DNA of 64,000 bases from Streptococcus oralis (GCF_016127915.1 NZ_CP066059.1:186001-250000); one strand, 5' to 3'. Positions 18,632-28,942 are shown, numbered from the stretch's first letter. Program-made: numbers and translations. The notes: generated by a model not told the origin, from the letters alone.

Positions 18632-19888
18632 TTAGTCCTCGTATAGTGGGAAGGCATCTGTCAACGCTTTAACTTCACTTCTCACTTCTTCTAAGACAGC
18701 TTCATTTTCTGCATTTTTAAGGGTTTTGATAATGAGTTCAGCCACTTTACGGCTTTCTTTTTCACCAAATCCACGCGCAGTGATGGCTGCAGAACCGATA
18801 CGAATCCCACTTGTCTTGAATGGTGACAAGGTTTCGTAAGGGATTGAGTTTTTATTTAGGGTAATATTAACCTCATCCAGCAAGTTTTGAGCAACTTTTC
18901 CGTTCTCTACAACCTTAGTTACATCCACTAGGAAGAGGTGGTTTTCAGTTCCACCGGAGATGATACGGAAATCAGAGTCTTGCAAGAAGACTTCAACCAT
19001 AGCCTTGCTGTTTTTGATGACATTAGAAGCATATTCCTTAAAGGCTGGATCCAAAACTTCTTTGAAGGAAACTGCCTTAGCCGCCACAACATGCTCTAAA
19101 GGACCACCCTGAATACCAGGGAAAATAGCTGAGTTGATTTTCTTAGCTAGGTCCTCATCATTTGTCAAAATCAAACCACCACGAGGTCCACGAAGGGTTT
19201 TGTGGGTTGTTGTTGTAGTGATATGAGCGTATGGCACTGGGCTTGGATGAAGACCAGCTGCAACCAAACCAGCGATATGAGCCATGTCAACCATGAGCTT
19301 AGCTCCAACAGCATCTGCGATTTCACGGAATTTTGAGAAGTCGATAATTTGAGAATAGGCTGAAGCACCTGCTACGATCAATTTTGGTTTTACTTCTTGG
19401 GCTTGTTTTAAGATGGCATCAAAGTCCAAGAGTTCCGTTTCAGGATCCACACTATAAGAAACAAAGTTGTAGGTTTGACCTGAGAAACTAACAGGAGCTC
19501 CGTGAGTCAAGTGTCCACCTGCTGCCAAATCCATCCCCATAACGGTATCACCTGGCTCAATCAAGGCCATATAAGCCGCACAGTTGGCTTGGCTTCCTGA
19601 GTGAGGTTGGACATTGGCGAATTTAGCACCGAAAATTTCTTTTGCACGTTCAATGGCTAGAGTTTCTACCACGTCTACTACATCAGTTCCACCATAATAA
19701 CGGCGTCCTGGGTAACCCTCGGCATATTTGTTTGTCAAGATAGACCCTTGAGCTGCCATAACAGCCTTGGAAACCACGTTTTCCGAAGCAATCAACTCAA
19801 TGTTGTTTTGTTGGCGTTCTTCTTCTTTGGCAATAGCATTCCAGAGATCAGCATCGTATGCTTTAAAATCGTCTTTGTCAAAAATCAT
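18632..19888 (-). CDS. glyA: Serine hydroxymethyltransferase
   Basis: A 418-residue PLP enzyme converting serine and tetrahydrofolate to glycine and 5,10-methylene-tetrahydrofolate, the main one-carbon source. The PLP lysine motif [14 protein letters not shown], the [11 protein letters not shown] segment and [13 protein letters not shown] are all intact. Length is normal. It lies 60 bases after the GNAT gene and directly before ndpA. Confidence 0.97.
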   Translation of the reverse strand: MIFDKDDFKAYDADLWNAIAKEEERQQNNIELIASENVVSKAVMAAQGSILTNKYAEGYPGRRYYGGTDVVDVVETLAIERAKEIFGAKFANVQPHSGSQANCAAYMALIEPGDTVMGMDLAAGGHLTHGAPVSFSGQTYNFVSYSVDPETELLDFDAILKQAQEVKPKLIVAGASAYSQIIDFSKFREIADAVGAKLMVDMAHIAGLVAAGLHPSPVPYAHITTTTTHKTLRGPRGGLILTNDEDLAKKINSAIFPGIQGGPLEHVVAAKAVSFKEVLDPAFKEYASNVIKNSKAMVEVFLQDSDFRIISGGTENHLFLVDVTKVVENGKVAQNLLDEVNITLNKNSIPYETLSPFKTSGIRIGSAAITARGFGEKESRKVAELIIKTLKNAENEAVLEEVRSEVKALTDAFPLYED

Positions 19889-19948
19889 AGGTCTTCTCCT
19901 TTATAGTGTGACTGGTCCTTTAGTTAGTTTTTACAATAAGTAAAGAAA

Positions 19949-20380
19949 CTAAAAGATGCGAATAAACCGTTTCTGCACTTTATCACAAGTATAACCAACT
20001 TTTTCATAAAATGCATGAGCTCCCAGACGATGATCAGCAGAGTTTAAGCGGATAAACCCATAACCCCGTCTTTTTGCTTCTTGATCCAACCCTTGCAGTA
20101 AGCTTTTACCGATACCTTGCCCTTGTGCTTTAGGCGAAACCGCTAAACCTAAGATATTAAATCCTGCTTTGGAATAGAGGGATTCATAAACTTCAGCATG
20201 GACATATCCAAGTAGGACACGGCTGGCTTCATCCTCATAGCCAAGTAGGAAATGATGGGAATCCTGAGACAGTCTAGCTAGTTGACTAGCTGTGTCCTCT
20301 GGACTAAAAGAGTAGCCCAAAGCCTCTTGGTTAATCTCACATATAGCATTCACATCTGTTTCTTGCAAATCTCTTAGCAT
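19949..20380 (-). CDS. GNAT family N-acetyltransferase
   Basis: A 143-residue acetyltransferase with the acetyl-CoA site AVSPKAQGQGIGKSLL and the C-terminal RLNSADHRLGAHAFYEKVGY pattern. The ATG at 20380 follows a GAGGAGG site and sits right after the tsaC stop (TGAGATG). The resemblance is to the RimI-like group, and the position next to tsaC and prmC invites a translation-linked role, but the substrate is unknown. Confidence 0.8.
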   Translation of the reverse strand: MLRDLQETDVNAICEINQEALGYSFSPEDTASQLARLSQDSHHFLLGYEDEASRVLLGYVHAEVYESLYSKAGFNILGLAVSPKAQGQGIGKSLLQGLDQEAKRRGYGFIRLNSADHRLGAHAFYEKVGYTCDKVQKRFIRIF

Positions 20381-20381
20381 C

Positions 20382-20984
20382 TCATTCCTCCTCAAAAGAA
20401 ATCTCTGGCAACCGAGCAAGAATATCTTCTCGCTTAATAGCCCCTTGGCGTAAGATTTTCACCTTGTCTCCAGACAAATCCAAAATAGTTGAATCCCGTC
20501 CAGTTAGAAAAGCGTCGTCCTCCAGACCCAGAACCTCTTGGTCAAAATCCTCTAAAATTTGAGCAAAGGTCACTCCACTTGCCTGACCTGAGATATTGGC
20601 AGACGGCCCAATCAAGGGACCTGTCTCTCTAATCAAATCAAGTGTAATGGGGTGACTCGGCATCCGAAATCCAACCGTAGCAAGACCGGAATTGACCCAA
20701 TAGGGAACTCTGTCATTGGCTTCGAGGATAATGGTCAAGGGACCTGGTAAAAAGGTCTCTACAAGCTTTTGTAGATAAGTTGGCTGATTCTTTGAAAAGT
20801 GCAAGATGTCCTCTAGAGAAGCGACATTAAGATTGAGCGCCTTATCTCTAGGACGATGTTTGAGTTGGTAAACATGGTCAACAGCTTTTTCGTCTAAGGC
20901 CTTAGAAAAAAGACCATAAACTGTCTCGGTTGGTAGAACAACAGCTCCGCCCTTTTCCAACTCTTGTCTAATCCTGTCCATCAT
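20382..20984 (-). CDS. tsaC: Threonylcarbamoyl-AMP synthase (Sua5/YwlC/TsaC family)
   Basis: A 200-residue enzyme making threonylcarbamoyl-AMP for the t6A37 modification of tRNAs reading ANN codons. The signature GGAVVLPTETVYGLFSKA, KHRPRDKALNLNV and the SANISGQASG motif are present. It has the short form without the C-terminal Sua5 domain. The start overlaps the prmC end by 17 bases; ATG at 20984 is chosen over a TTG one codon upstream. Confidence 0.9.
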   Translation of the reverse strand: MMDRIRQELEKGGAVVLPTETVYGLFSKALDEKAVDHVYQLKHRPRDKALNLNVASLEDILHFSKNQPTYLQKLVETFLPGPLTIILEANDRVPYWVNSGLATVGFRMPSHPITLDLIRETGPLIGPSANISGQASGVTFAQILEDFDQEVLGLEDDAFLTGRDSTILDLSGDKVKILRQGAIKREDILARLPEISFEEE

Positions 20985-21804
20985 CAACTACAACCATCCT
21001 ATCTTGACCAAATTGGTCCTTGAGTGTTCGTACCCGTTTTTCAGGAAGATGTTTCCTAAAAAGCGCAGGAACACTTTGACCTTGCTTGTATCCAATTTCA
21101 AGGTAAATCTTACCACCATCTGCGAGATAGTCTTTTGCATCTTCCGCAATTCTACGGTAAATAGCTAGGCCATCCTCATCTGCAAAGAGAGCTAGATGAG
21201 GTTCTGAATGCAAAACATTCAAACCAACCTCTGACTCATCTTCACGAGAGATATAGGGTGGATTGGATACAATTATATCATATTTTTCAGAAATTTCTGC
21301 AAAACAATCCGATTTTTTAAAAAATATATTAAGATTTTGATTTCCAGCATTCTCTGATGCAAGCTGCAAGGCGTCTTGTGAAATATCTGCTGCTGTCACT
21401 GACCAATCTGGTCTATTTTTAGCTAATGCAAGAGCTATGGCGCCACTACCTGTTCCAATATCCAGAACCGATAGATTCATCTCAGGATTTTCTGTGAGGA
21501 TGAGCTCCACCAACTCTTCTGTCTCTGGCCGAGGAATCAAAACCCGCTCATCCACTTTTAACTGTATTCCAAAGAAATCTGCCTGTCCGATGATATACTG
21601 AGCTGGTTTGTGAGTTGCTAACTGCTGGTAAATATCTTCTACAAATTGTTTTTCTTCCTCTGTCATCTCTTGCTGGAGGGCAAAGACAAAGTCCGTAAAA
21701 GAGAGATTTTTTAAGCTACGATAGACAAAAGAGAGGCTTTCTGCTTCCTCTCCTTGTCTCATCAACTCTTCTTCAAAATCTGAAAATAATTGAGCTAATT
21801 TCAT
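20968..21804 (-). CDS. prmC: Release factor glutamine methyltransferase PrmC (HemK)
   Basis: A 278-residue SAM-dependent enzyme that methylates the Gln of the GGQ motif in release factors. It has the SAM site VLDIGTGSGAIALALA and the catalytic NPPY in IIVSNPPYIS. It directly follows prfA, whose product is its substrate, with a one-base TAATG overlap, so the pair is translationally coupled. Confidence 0.95.
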   Translation of the reverse strand: MKLAQLFSDFEEELMRQGEEAESLSFVYRSLKNLSFTDFVFALQQEMTEEEKQFVEDIYQQLATHKPAQYIIGQADFFGIQLKVDERVLIPRPETEELVELILTENPEMNLSVLDIGTGSGAIALALAKNRPDWSVTAADISQDALQLASENAGNQNLNIFFKKSDCFAEISEKYDIIVSNPPYISREDESEVGLNVLHSEPHLALFADEDGLAIYRRIAEDAKDYLADGGKIYLEIGYKQGQSVPALFRKHLPEKRVRTLKDQFGQDRMVVVDDGQD

Positions 21805-22883
21805 TATTTGTTTAATTCTTCTAATTTTTGTGTTTGGTCATAGAGCACCAAGGCATCCACAACTTCATCCAATTTACCAGACAAAATGGTATCTAGTTTT
21901 TGGAGGGTCAAGCCGATACGGTGGTCTGTGACACGGTTTTGTGGGAAATTGTAAGTACGGATGCGCTCTGAACGATCCCCAGTACCGATAGTAGACTTAC
22001 GCTCAGCGTCTTGTTCATCTTGAGCAATCTGAGCAAAATGGTCAGCAACACGCGCACGGATGATTTTCATGGCTTTCTCACGGTTCTTCTGCTGGGTACG
22101 TTCTTCCTGCATTTCAACCTTGATATTGGTTGGCAAGTGAACGATACGCACGGCAGTTGCAACCTTATTGACGTTCTGTCCACCAGCACCAGATGCGTGG
22201 TAAATGTCAACACGAAGGTCTTTTGGATCAATATCGTATTCTACTTCTTCCACTTCAGGCATGACAAGGACTGTGGCAGTTGAGGTATGAACACGGCCTT
22301 GGCTTTCTGTCACAGGGACACGTTGCACACGGTGGGCACCTGATTCGTACTTAAGCTTAGAATATACAGACTGACCCGAAACCATGGCAACCACTTCTTT
22401 GAAACCACCGACACCGTTCATAGAAGCTTCCATGACTTCAAAGCGCCATCCTTGGGCTTCTGCATACTTTTGGTACATGGTTAGAAGGTCTCCAGCAAAA
22501 AGTGCTGCTTCATCTCCACCAGCTGCTCCACGGATTTCAAGGATGATGTTCTTGTCATCGTTTGGATCCTTTGGAAGGAGCAAGATTTTCAATTTTTCTT
22601 CATACTCTTCTTTTTCAGCCTTGGCATCTTTGAGCTCTTGCTTGGCCATTTCTTCCAAGTCCGCATCTCCGCCTGATTCTTTAATCATCTCTTCGGCATC
22701 GACGATATTTTGAAGGACTTGTTTGTACTCACGGTAGGCTGTTACGGTGTCACGAGTAGAAGCTTCTTCTTTTGAAAGCTCCATGAAACGCTTGGTGTCT
22801 GAAACGACATCAGGGTCACTGAGCAATTCTCCCAGTTCTTCATAACGGTCTTCTACAGCTTGTAGTTGATCATAAATGTTCAT
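21804..22883 (-). CDS. prfA: Peptide chain release factor 1
   Basis: A 359-residue RF1 that reads UAA and UAG stop codons. The GGQ motif is in [19 protein letters not shown], and the stop-codon recognition part contains the [16 protein letters not shown] region typical of RF1. Length is normal. It starts 9 bases after the upstream GNAT stop. Confidence 0.97.
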   Translation of the reverse strand: MNIYDQLQAVEDRYEELGELLSDPDVVSDTKRFMELSKEEASTRDTVTAYREYKQVLQNIVDAEEMIKESGGDADLEEMAKQELKDAKAEKEEYEEKLKILLLPKDPNDDKNIILEIRGAAGGDEAALFAGDLLTMYQKYAEAQGWRFEVMEASMNGVGGFKEVVAMVSGQSVYSKLKYESGAHRVQRVPVTESQGRVHTSTATVLVMPEVEEVEYDIDPKDLRVDIYHASGAGGQNVNKVATAVRIVHLPTNIKVEMQEERTQQKNREKAMKIIRARVADHFAQIAQDEQDAERKSTIGTGDRSERIRTYNFPQNRVTDHRIGLTLQKLDTILSGKLDEVVDALVLYDQTQKLEELNK

Positions 22884-22892
22884 TTTTTCTCC

Positions 22893-23372
22893 TCATTTCT
22901 CAATTGTTAAATCATAGATTGCTACTACTTCGTTCTCAAATATTTCCCCAGTTTCTTTAAATCCATAACTGAGGTAACAAGATCTTGCATGTTCATTTTC
23001 TGGTTCATAAGACAACCAAAGTTTATTGCCTAAACCTACCGGCGCTGTCCGAACATAGTCTAGCACTTTATCCATAATTGGTTTAAAATATCCTTGGTTT
23101 TGAAAATTCTTATCAATCATAAAACGAAATAGTAAATAATTTCCACTACTAATTCCGATCTTTTTATCATAAGCTATCATCACAAAACCTATAATTGCAT
23201 CATTATCATAAACTGCCAATGGAGCTACAAAATCTCCATTTTTAGTGTAGACATATGCTTCAGCTAAACTAATTGCGTTGGTCGCAATGAATTGTTTTTG
23301 ATATTCCTTGACATCCAAATTCAAAACATCAAAATAATTTTCCATTGTAACATCTCTTAGTTCAATTGTCAT
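22893..23372 (-). CDS. GNAT family N-acetyltransferase
   Basis: A 159-residue acetyltransferase similar to the spermine/spermidine-type (BltD-like) group: the N-terminus [21 protein letters not shown], the central strand-turn [11 protein letters not shown], the acyl-CoA region [20 protein letters not shown] and the C-terminal [20 protein letters not shown]. The ATG has AGGAG eight bases upstream. It overlaps tdk by 11 bases. The substrate is not evident. Confidence 0.8.
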   Translation of the reverse strand: MTIELRDVTMENYFDVLNLDVKEYQKQFIATNAISLAEAYVYTKNGDFVAPLAVYDNDAIIGFVMIAYDKKIGISSGNYLLFRFMIDKNFQNQGYFKPIMDKVLDYVRTAPVGLGNKLWLSYEPENEHARSCYLSYGFKETGEIFENEVVAIYDLTIEK

Positions 23373-23961
23373 AGTTGTGCTCCTTGTTAGATGTTATCAT
23401 TGGCGCAAAATAATGTTTTCGGCAGACTGAGATATAGGTTTCATTGCCACCGATTTGAATTTGTTCGCCATCATAGACTGGCACACCATCGTGCGTGCGC
23501 AACACCATAGTCGCCTTTTTCTTACAGTATTGACAGATGGTCTTGATTTCGTCGATCTTGTCTGCTAAAAGCAAGAGGTCTTTGGAACCTTCGAACAATT
23601 CATTGCGAAAGTCATTCTTCAAACCAAAAGCCATGACAGGTATGTCTAACTCATCCACCACACGAGCTAGGTCATAAACATGGTGACGCTTGAGAAACTG
23701 GGCCTCATCGACCAACACACAGTATGGTTTCTCAGGTAAGTCTCGGATATAACCGAAGATATCCGTCGTTTCCTCAATCGCAATGGCTGGGCGTTTCATG
23801 CCGATTCGACTCGACACATAGCCGACACCGTCACGCGTATCCAGAGCCGAAGTCATAATCACAACTCCCTTTCCTTGCTCCTCGTAGTTATAGGCCACCT
23901 TGAGAATCTCAATCGTCTTACCAGAGTTCATGGTCCCATAACGATAATACAACTGTGCCAT
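23362..23961 (-). CDS. tdk: Thymidine kinase
   Basis: A 199-residue salvage enzyme phosphorylating thymidine to dTMP. It has the P-loop YGTMNSGKT, the VLVDEAQFL Walker B, the zinc-binding CQYCKK and CRKHYF pairs, and the lasso-type C-terminal substrate loop near [14 protein letters not shown]. It heads the long minus-strand operon through prfA to pmp23. A TATACT -10 lies about 45 bases upstream in the divergent region shared with dmpI. Confidence 0.95.
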   Translation of the reverse strand: MAQLYYRYGTMNSGKTIEILKVAYNYEEQGKGVVIMTSALDTRDGVGYVSSRIGMKRPAIAIEETTDIFGYIRDLPEKPYCVLVDEAQFLKRHHVYDLARVVDELDIPVMAFGLKNDFRNELFEGSKDLLLLADKIDEIKTICQYCKKKATMVLRTHDGVPVYDGEQIQIGGNETYISVCRKHYFAPMITSNKEHNYDN

Positions 23962-24083
23962 GCTATTATTTCACGTCCATTTCTAAATTTTTGCTACATT
24001 CTAGTATATCATAATTTTCTGAAGCTTTAAACGGCAAAATGTGGTAAAATAGAAGAAATCAAAAACTAGTGGAGGAAGCTATT

Positions 24084-24266
24084 ATGCCATTTGTACGCAT
24101 CGATTTATTTGAAGGTCGCACGCTCGAGCAAAAGAAAGCTCTTGCTAAGGAAGTAACGGAAGCTGTTGTCCGCAACACTGGAGCCCCTCAATCAGCCGTT
24201 CATGTCATCATCAACGACATGCCAGAAGGAACCTACTTCCCTCAAGGGGAAATGCGCACCAAATAA
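24084..24266 (+). CDS. 4-oxalocrotonate tautomerase family protein (DmpI-like)
   Basis: A 60-residue protein whose second residue is proline (MPFVRIDLFEGRT), the catalytic base of the tautomerase superfamily once Met is removed. Conserved IINDMPEGTYFPQGE follows. The ATG at 24084 is chosen because GGAGG lies eight bases upstream and processing to an N-terminal Pro needs this start. The physiological substrate in streptococci is unknown. Confidence 0.85.
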   Translation: MPFVRIDLFEGRTLEQKKALAKEVTEAVVRNTGAPQSAVHVIINDMPEGTYFPQGEMRTK

Positions 24267-24269
24267 TCC

Positions 24270-24297
24270 AGCTTAAGCAGAATTGCTTAGGCTTTTT
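24270..24297 (+). terminator. Intrinsic terminator of the tautomerase gene
   Basis: AGCTTAAGCA pairs with TGCTTAGGCT around a GAAT loop and is followed by TTTT. Confidence 0.75.
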
Positions 24298-24317
24298 CAA
24301 TCTCCAAGTAGCATCCA

Positions 24318-24346
24318 TTGAAGAAATAGTCTAATTTTGTTACAAT
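24318..24346 (+). promoter_or_regulatory. mnmE promoter
   Basis: TTGAAG (24318-24323) and TACAAT (24341-24346) are 17 bases apart, 55 bases before the mnmE start. Confidence 0.65.
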
Positions 24347-24400
24347 TTGAAGAGATGCTTGGATACCTATCCTAAGAAAAGAAACACAAAAGGAAATAGT

Positions 24401-25774
24401 ATGATTACACGTGAATTTGATACCATTGCGGCTATCTCCACTCCACTAGGTGAAGGGGCCATTGGTATTGTCCGCTTGAGCGGAACAGATAGTTTTGCGA
24501 TTGCGCAAAAGATTTTTAAAGGAAAAGACTTGAGCAAGGTTTCTAGCCACACTCTTAACTACGGTCACATTATTGACCCGCAGACAGGGAAGGTCATGGA
24601 CGAAGTTATGGTTGGAGCTATGAAGTCTCCAAAGACCTTCACTCGTGAGGATATTATCGAGATTAACACCCACGGCGGTATTGCGGTAACCAATGAAATT
24701 CTCCAACTAACTATTCGTGAAGGAGCTCGGTTGGCAGAACCTGGTGAATTTACCAAGCGCGCCTTTCTAAACGGTCGTGTGGATTTGACACAGGCTGAGG
24801 CGGTGATGGACATCATCCGTGCCAAGACAGATAAGGCCATGAATATCGCAGTCAAACAATTGGACGGTTCTCTTTCTGATCTTATCAATAATACCCGCCA
24901 AGAAATCCTCAATACGCTTGCCCAAGTAGAGGTCAATATCGACTATCCTGAGTATGACGATGTTGAAGAAGCCACTACTGCAGTCGTCCGTGAGAAAACT
25001 ATGGAGTTTGAACAATTGCTAACCAATCTCCTTAGAACAGCTCGTCGCGGTAAAATCCTCCGTGAGGGAATTTCAACTGCCATCATCGGTCGTCCCAACG
25101 TTGGGAAATCCAGCCTCCTCAACAACCTCTTGCGTGAAGAAAAGGCCATCGTTACAGACATCGCTGGAACCACCCGTGATGTCATCGAAGAATACGTCAA
25201 CATTAATGGTGTTCCGCTTAAATTGATTGATACAGCTGGTATTCGGGAAACAGATGACATCGTGGAGCAAATCGGTGTCGAGCGTTCGAGAAAAGCCCTC
25301 AAGGAAGCTGACTTGGTATTACTAGTGCTAAATGCTAGTGAGCCACTAACAGCACAAGACAGACAACTCTTAGAAATCAGTCAGGATACCAACCGCATTA
25401 TTCTACTCAATAAAACTGACCTACCAGAAACAATTGAAACTTCGGAACTCCCTGAAGATGTTATCCGTATTTCAGTTCTTAAAAACCAAAATATCGATAA
25501 GATTGAAGAGCGTATTAACAACCTCTTCTTTGAAAATGCTGGTTTGGTTGAGCAAGATGCTACTTACTTGTCAAATGCCCGTCATATTTCCTTGATTGAA
25601 AAGGCCGTTGAAAGCCTACAGGCTGTTAATGAAGGGCTGGAACTGGGTATGCCAGTTGATCTTCTTCAAGTAGATTTGACCCGTACTTGGGAAATCCTCG
25701 GAGAAATCACTGGAGATGCTGCTCCTGATGAACTCATTACCCAACTCTTTAGCCAATTCTGTTTAGGAAAATAA
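24401..25774 (+). CDS. mnmE: tRNA modification GTPase MnmE (TrmE/ThdF)
   Basis: A 457-residue GTPase that with MnmG installs the cmnm5 group on U34 of tRNAs. Residues 1-120 are the folate-binding domain ([22 protein letters not shown]), followed by a helical domain holding the G domain with [20 protein letters not shown] and NKTD. The C-terminal CLGK motif carries the essential cysteine. The ATG at 24401 has AAAGGAAA upstream; the frame extends 18 codons further without support. Confidence 0.97.
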   Translation: MITREFDTIAAISTPLGEGAIGIVRLSGTDSFAIAQKIFKGKDLSKVSSHTLNYGHIIDPQTGKVMDEVMVGAMKSPKTFTREDIIEINTHGGIAVTNEILQLTIREGARLAEPGEFTKRAFLNGRVDLTQAEAVMDIIRAKTDKAMNIAVKQLDGSLSDLINNTRQEILNTLAQVEVNIDYPEYDDVEEATTAVVREKTMEFEQLLTNLLRTARRGKILREGISTAIIGRPNVGKSSLLNNLLREEKAIVTDIAGTTRDVIEEYVNINGVPLKLIDTAGIRETDDIVEQIGVERSRKALKEADLVLLVLNASEPLTAQDRQLLEISQDTNRIILLNKTDLPETIETSELPEDVIRISVLKNQNIDKIEERINNLFFENAGLVEQDATYLSNARHISLIEKAVESLQAVNEGLELGMPVDLLQVDLTRTWEILGEITGDAAPDELITQLFSQFCLGK

Positions 25775-25776
25775 GA

Positions 25777-25810
25777 AAAATCCATGATCATTCTTGCGGT
25801 CATGGATTTT
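25777..25810 (+). terminator. Bidirectional terminator between mnmE and dapA
   Basis: AAAATCCATGA (25777-25787) pairs with TCATGGATTTT (25800-25810). A T run follows on both strands, so it can end mnmE and the convergent dapA. Confidence 0.8.
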
Positions 25811-25820
25811 ATTATAGTTA

Positions 25821-26756
25821 TTAGTAATCTGGTCTTAAAACACCAGTTACAGTTGCCTTAGTTGCTTCGTAGTCGCCATCTACGACAACTTTGATAATTC
25901 GTTTGGCATCTTCTTCTGGTGCTGGAACTAGAGGTAATCGAGTTGGACCAGCTTCAAATCCCATGTAGTTCAAAACTGCTTTAACAGGTGCAGGACTTGG
26001 ATAAGAGAAGAGAGCATTGACCTTAGGAATGAATTTACGCTGAATAGCTGCAGCTTTCTTCATGTCGCTTTCTGCAATGGCAGTGAACATTTCGTGCATT
26101 TCGTCCCCATTTGTATGAGAGGCAACAGAAATAACCCCATCTGCACCAAGGTTCATGGCATGGAAGGCATCTCCATCTTCACCTGTATAAATCAAGAACT
26201 CTTCTGGCTTGTGCTCAATCAAGTAAGCCATATTAGCCAAGCTAGTACATTCTTTGACACCAATGATATTTGGATGGTCAGCCAAACGAAGCATGGTTTC
26301 TGGAGTTAATTCCACTACTACGCGTCCTGGAATGTTATAAATGATAATAGGTAAATCTGATGCATCCGCAATAGCTTTAAAGTGCTGGTACATCCCTTCT
26401 TGAGAAGGTTTGTTGTAGTACGGTACGATAGCAAGTCCAGCAGCGAAGCCACCAAAGTCTGCGACTTCTTTGACAAATTCGATCGAGTCACGTGTATCAT
26501 TGGTACCTACACCTGCAATCAAAGGAACACGTCCATTGACAATCTTTTGTACAGCCGCAAATAGCTCCAACTCTTCATCGTGGGTCAGAGTCGGACTCTC
26601 AGCAGTCGTTCCAGCTAGAAGAATTCCATCTGTGTGATGGGTCAATAAATGCTCAATCAAGGCTGGAATGGCATCAAAGTTGATGGAACCATCCTCATGG
26701 AAAGGGGTAATAAAGGCTGTGATGATTTTACACTCTTTTAAATCTTGATAAGACAT
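25821..26756 (-). CDS. dapA: 4-hydroxy-tetrahydrodipicolinate synthase
   Basis: A 311-residue class I aldolase-type enzyme condensing pyruvate with aspartate semialdehyde, the first committed step to lysine and diaminopimelate. The GTTAESPTL pyruvate site, [13 protein letters not shown] with the catalytic Tyr, and GVKECTS with the Schiff-base Lys are intact. The ATG at 26756 has AGAGAGG eight bases upstream; a GTG three codons earlier is less likely. It follows asd, which makes its substrate. Confidence 0.95.
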   Translation of the reverse strand: MSYQDLKECKIITAFITPFHEDGSINFDAIPALIEHLLTHHTDGILLAGTTAESPTLTHDEELELFAAVQKIVNGRVPLIAGVGTNDTRDSIEFVKEVADFGGFAAGLAIVPYYNKPSQEGMYQHFKAIADASDLPIIIYNIPGRVVVELTPETMLRLADHPNIIGVKECTSLANMAYLIEHKPEEFLIYTGEDGDAFHAMNLGADGVISVASHTNGDEMHEMFTAIAESDMKKAAAIQRKFIPKVNALFSYPSPAPVKAVLNYMGFEAGPTRLPLVPAPEEDAKRIIKVVVDGDYEATKATVTGVLRPDY

Positions 26757-26781
26757 GAGAAACACCTCTCTATTTCAAAGA

Positions 26782-26801
26782 AGGAGTTCATATGAACTCC
26801 T
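26782..26801 (-). terminator. Perfect 20-base palindrome between asd and dapA
   Basis: AGGAGTTCAT is followed at once by its reverse complement. As RNA it would form a hairpin followed by TTCTTT, a weak terminator or attenuator between two genes of the same pathway. As DNA it is a symmetric site centred on CATATG. Which role applies is open. Confidence 0.45.
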
Positions 26802-26812
26802 AAACGATATGA

Positions 26813-27889
26813 CTATTTTAATTCAAATTTCAATTTAGCTGTTGGACGAACCAATCCACGTTCGTGAAGAGTTTCTGCAATCTGAACTGAGTTCCAAGCA
26901 GCACCTTTGAGGAGGTTATCTGAAACAACCCACATGTGGATTCCTTTTTCAGCATCCAAGTCTTTACGGATACGACCAACAAAGGTATCACGTGAACCAA
27001 CTGCATTGATGGCTTGCGGATAGATTTGATGAGCTACATCATCTTCAAGAACTGCACCTGGAAAGGCTGCGATAGCTGCTTTCACTTCTTCGATTGGAGC
27101 CACTTCTTTTGTTTCAATGTAAACAGACTCAGAGTGAGCTGACAAGACAGGAATACGCACACATGTTGCAGACACTGCGATGCTATCATCTTCCATGATT
27201 TTCTTCGTTTCCTTAGTCATCTTCATCTCTTCGTAAGTGTAATCATTGTCCGTGAAGACATCGATTTGCGGAAGAGCGTTAAAAGCGATAGGATAGTGTT
27301 TCTTATCACCACCTGAAGGCAAGATTTCCGCTTGCAAATCACGTGGATTCACACCGTCATTCAAGACTTCACGAAGTTCACGTTGTGTTTCAAGAATCGC
27401 TCCCATACCAGCACCTGAAACCGCTTGGTAAGTTGAAACGATGATACGGTCCAAGCCCCATTTTTGACGAACAGGTTCAAGAGCCACCATCATTTGGATT
27501 GTGGAACAGTTAGGGCAGGCAATGATTCCATTGTGGGCATCAAGTGCGTGAGCATTGACCTCTGGGACAACCAATGGTACGTCTGGATTTTGACGGAAAT
27601 AAGATGTGTTATCTACTACTACCGCTCCAGCTTGAACTGCGTATGGTGCATACTTAGCTGATGTCGAACCACCTGCTGAGAAGAGTGCAATATCAACACC
27701 TTCAAAGGCTGTCTCAGTTGTTTCTTCAATCGTAATATCTTGGTCTTTAAACTTCAAAGTCTTGCCTGCTGAACGTGCAGAAGCAAGGTAACGAATTTTA
27801 TCAATAGGAAGTGATGATTCTTCCAACATTTTTATCATCTGAGCTCCGACAGCACCTGTCGCGCCGACTACAGCAACTGTATATCCCAT
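26813..27889 (-). CDS. asd: Aspartate-semialdehyde dehydrogenase
   Basis: A 358-residue NADP-dependent enzyme reducing aspartyl phosphate to the semialdehyde, the branch point to lysine, threonine and methionine. The [10 protein letters not shown] nucleotide site, the catalytic cysteine in [13 protein letters not shown] and the [14 protein letters not shown] region are intact. It has its own promoter and lies downstream of a structured small RNA. dapA follows after 56 bases. Confidence 0.96.
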   Translation of the reverse strand: MGYTVAVVGATGAVGAQMIKMLEESSLPIDKIRYLASARSAGKTLKFKDQDITIEETTETAFEGVDIALFSAGGSTSAKYAPYAVQAGAVVVDNTSYFRQNPDVPLVVPEVNAHALDAHNGIIACPNCSTIQMMVALEPVRQKWGLDRIIVSTYQAVSGAGMGAILETQRELREVLNDGVNPRDLQAEILPSGGDKKHYPIAFNALPQIDVFTDNDYTYEEMKMTKETKKIMEDDSIAVSATCVRIPVLSAHSESVYIETKEVAPIEEVKAAIAAFPGAVLEDDVAHQIYPQAINAVGSRDTFVGRIRKDLDAEKGIHMWVVSDNLLKGAAWNSVQIAETLHERGLVRPTAKLKFELK

Positions 27890-27934
27890 AAATAACCTCT
27901 TTCGGAATTTTCTAAAAATTTCTATAATAGATGT

Positions 27935-27962
27935 ATTATACTACTTTTTCCAAAAATTGAAA
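27935..27962 (-). promoter_or_regulatory. asd promoter
   Basis: On the minus strand TTTCAA (27962-27957) and TATAAT (27940-27935) are 16 bases apart, after the small RNA terminator and about 46 bases before asd. Confidence 0.55.
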
Positions 27963-27990
27963 AGCATTTTTGGGTTATATTTTCTGAAAA

Positions 27991-28020
27991 TTAAAAATCC
28001 CTAGTCATTGACCAGGGACT
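27991..28020 (-). terminator. Terminator of the asd-type small RNA
   Basis: On the minus strand AGTCCCTGGTCA pairs with TGACTAGGGATT and is followed by TTTT. Confidence 0.75.
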
Positions 28021-28133
28021 AAGAGGCATCTTCATGTGATGAGCAGGTTCACACAACTCATCAAGGTCCGCTCCTGCGTTATGACCTCCTTATGCTCAAT
28101 AGTAGTCCGAAGACTACCTATCGACTCATCGCA
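27993..28133 (-). ncRNA. asd RNA motif, structured small RNA
   Basis: A transcript of about 140 bases is bounded by a good promoter (28140-28168) and an intrinsic terminator (27991-28020). It contains a strong hairpin GTAGTC-TTCG-GACTAC and several further paired blocks such as GATGAG/CTCATC. The position upstream of asd in a streptococcus and the size match the 'asd RNA' motif reported in lactic acid bacteria and seen as a small RNA in S. pyogenes. Because asd has its own promoter after the terminator, an independent small RNA is more likely than a cis leader. Exact ends are estimates. Confidence 0.7.
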
Positions 28134-28139
28134 TCTACT

Positions 28140-28168
28140 ATTCTACTAGATAGAGTCACTTTTGTCAA
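28140..28168 (-). promoter_or_regulatory. Promoter of the asd-type small RNA
   Basis: On the minus strand a consensus TTGACA (28168-28163) and TAGAAT (28145-28140) are exactly 17 bases apart. Confidence 0.7.
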
Positions 28169-28208
28169 CAGCCAAAACGTTTTAACTTCATTTATACATG
28201 CAGATAAG

Positions 28209-28230
28209 AAAAACCTTGGTCTCCCAAGGT
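28209..28230 (-). terminator. Terminator of tRNA-Thr
   Basis: On the minus strand ACCTTGG-GAGA-CCAAGGT is followed by TTTT, 17 bases after the tRNA. Confidence 0.8.
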
Positions 28231-28246
28231 CATTTTGTTTCTATCA

Positions 28247-28319
28247 TGCTAATTGCCGGGATTGAACCGGCGACCTCATCCTTACCATGGATGCGCTCTG
28301 CCAACTGAGCTAAATCAGC
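28247..28319 (-). tRNA. tRNA-Thr (GGU anticodon)
   Basis: A 73-base cloverleaf: acceptor GCTGATT with AATTAGC (one G-T pair), D arm with AGCTCAGTTGGCAGAGC, anticodon stem CATCC/GGATG with loop ATGGTAA giving anticodon GGT, and T arm GCCGG-TTCAATC-CCGGC. The CCA end is not encoded. Confidence 0.95.
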
Positions 28320-28424
28320 TTACCTAAAAAGTATACTATAGTTCTATGTTCTTGTCAAGCGCTCTCTTTTAATTTTATGGAATGAAAAAAGCTAGATTTA
28401 GCAAGAATCCAGCTTATAAACTTC

Positions 28425-28937
28425 TTATTTTGTTAGATCGATTCGCTGTCCCAGTTTACCAATCAAAATCGCACCTACGATAAGTGATGCAAACTCACCA
28501 ATTCCAGTAGAGAACCATGTGAAGAAGAAGGGAGCTTCTGTCAAGATATGGAGTTCAGCTGCAATGGTAATCATTGAAATGGAGAAGAGGATTGAAAAGA
28601 AGAAATGGTCTTTTCGAATCAATCCGTTAAAGAGGTAATCTTTGCTGTATTTTGCAAAAAGCCATACACCTAGACTAAGGAAAACTAAGGTAGAACCTCC
28701 ACCAACAAAGACATCTATTGGCCCAAAACTACTAAATAAATTAGCAATCATACATCCAATTGTCACACCGATGATGTATTTAGGATTGTAGAATGCCAAG
28801 AAATTCAACATTTCTGAAATACGGAACTGATATGCCCCAAAACTAAGAACATTTATTGGTGGCGTAATAGTCAAAACTACATAGATCGCAGCAACGATAG
28901 CAATATCTGCCATGTCACGAACAGTTAATTTTTTCAT
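28425..28937 (-). CDS. queT: Queuosine precursor transporter QueT
   Basis: A 170-residue ECF S-component-like membrane protein (QueT family, formerly COG4708) with about five membrane segments, starting MKKLTVRDMADIAIVAAIYVVLT and ending GAILIGKLGQRIDLTK. It is thought to import preQ0/preQ1-type precursors for queuosine in tRNA, using a shared ECF energy module. The start at 28937 is fixed by the AAAGGAG that forms the 3' end of the preQ1-II riboswitch; the open frame continues upstream through the riboswitch and should not be used. Confidence 0.92.
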   Translation of the reverse strand: MKKLTVRDMADIAIVAAIYVVLTITPPINVLSFGAYQFRISEMLNFLAFYNPKYIIGVTIGCMIANLFSSFGPIDVFVGGGSTLVFLSLGVWLFAKYSKDYLFNGLIRKDHFFFSILFSISMITIAAELHILTEAPFFFTWFSTGIGEFASLIVGAILIGKLGQRIDLTK

Positions 28938-28942
28938 GTTTT

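Noticed and set aside
27993..28133. Lysine riboswitch upstream of asd
   Set aside because: The conserved lysine-box core sequences are absent and the size and hairpins fit the asd RNA motif better.
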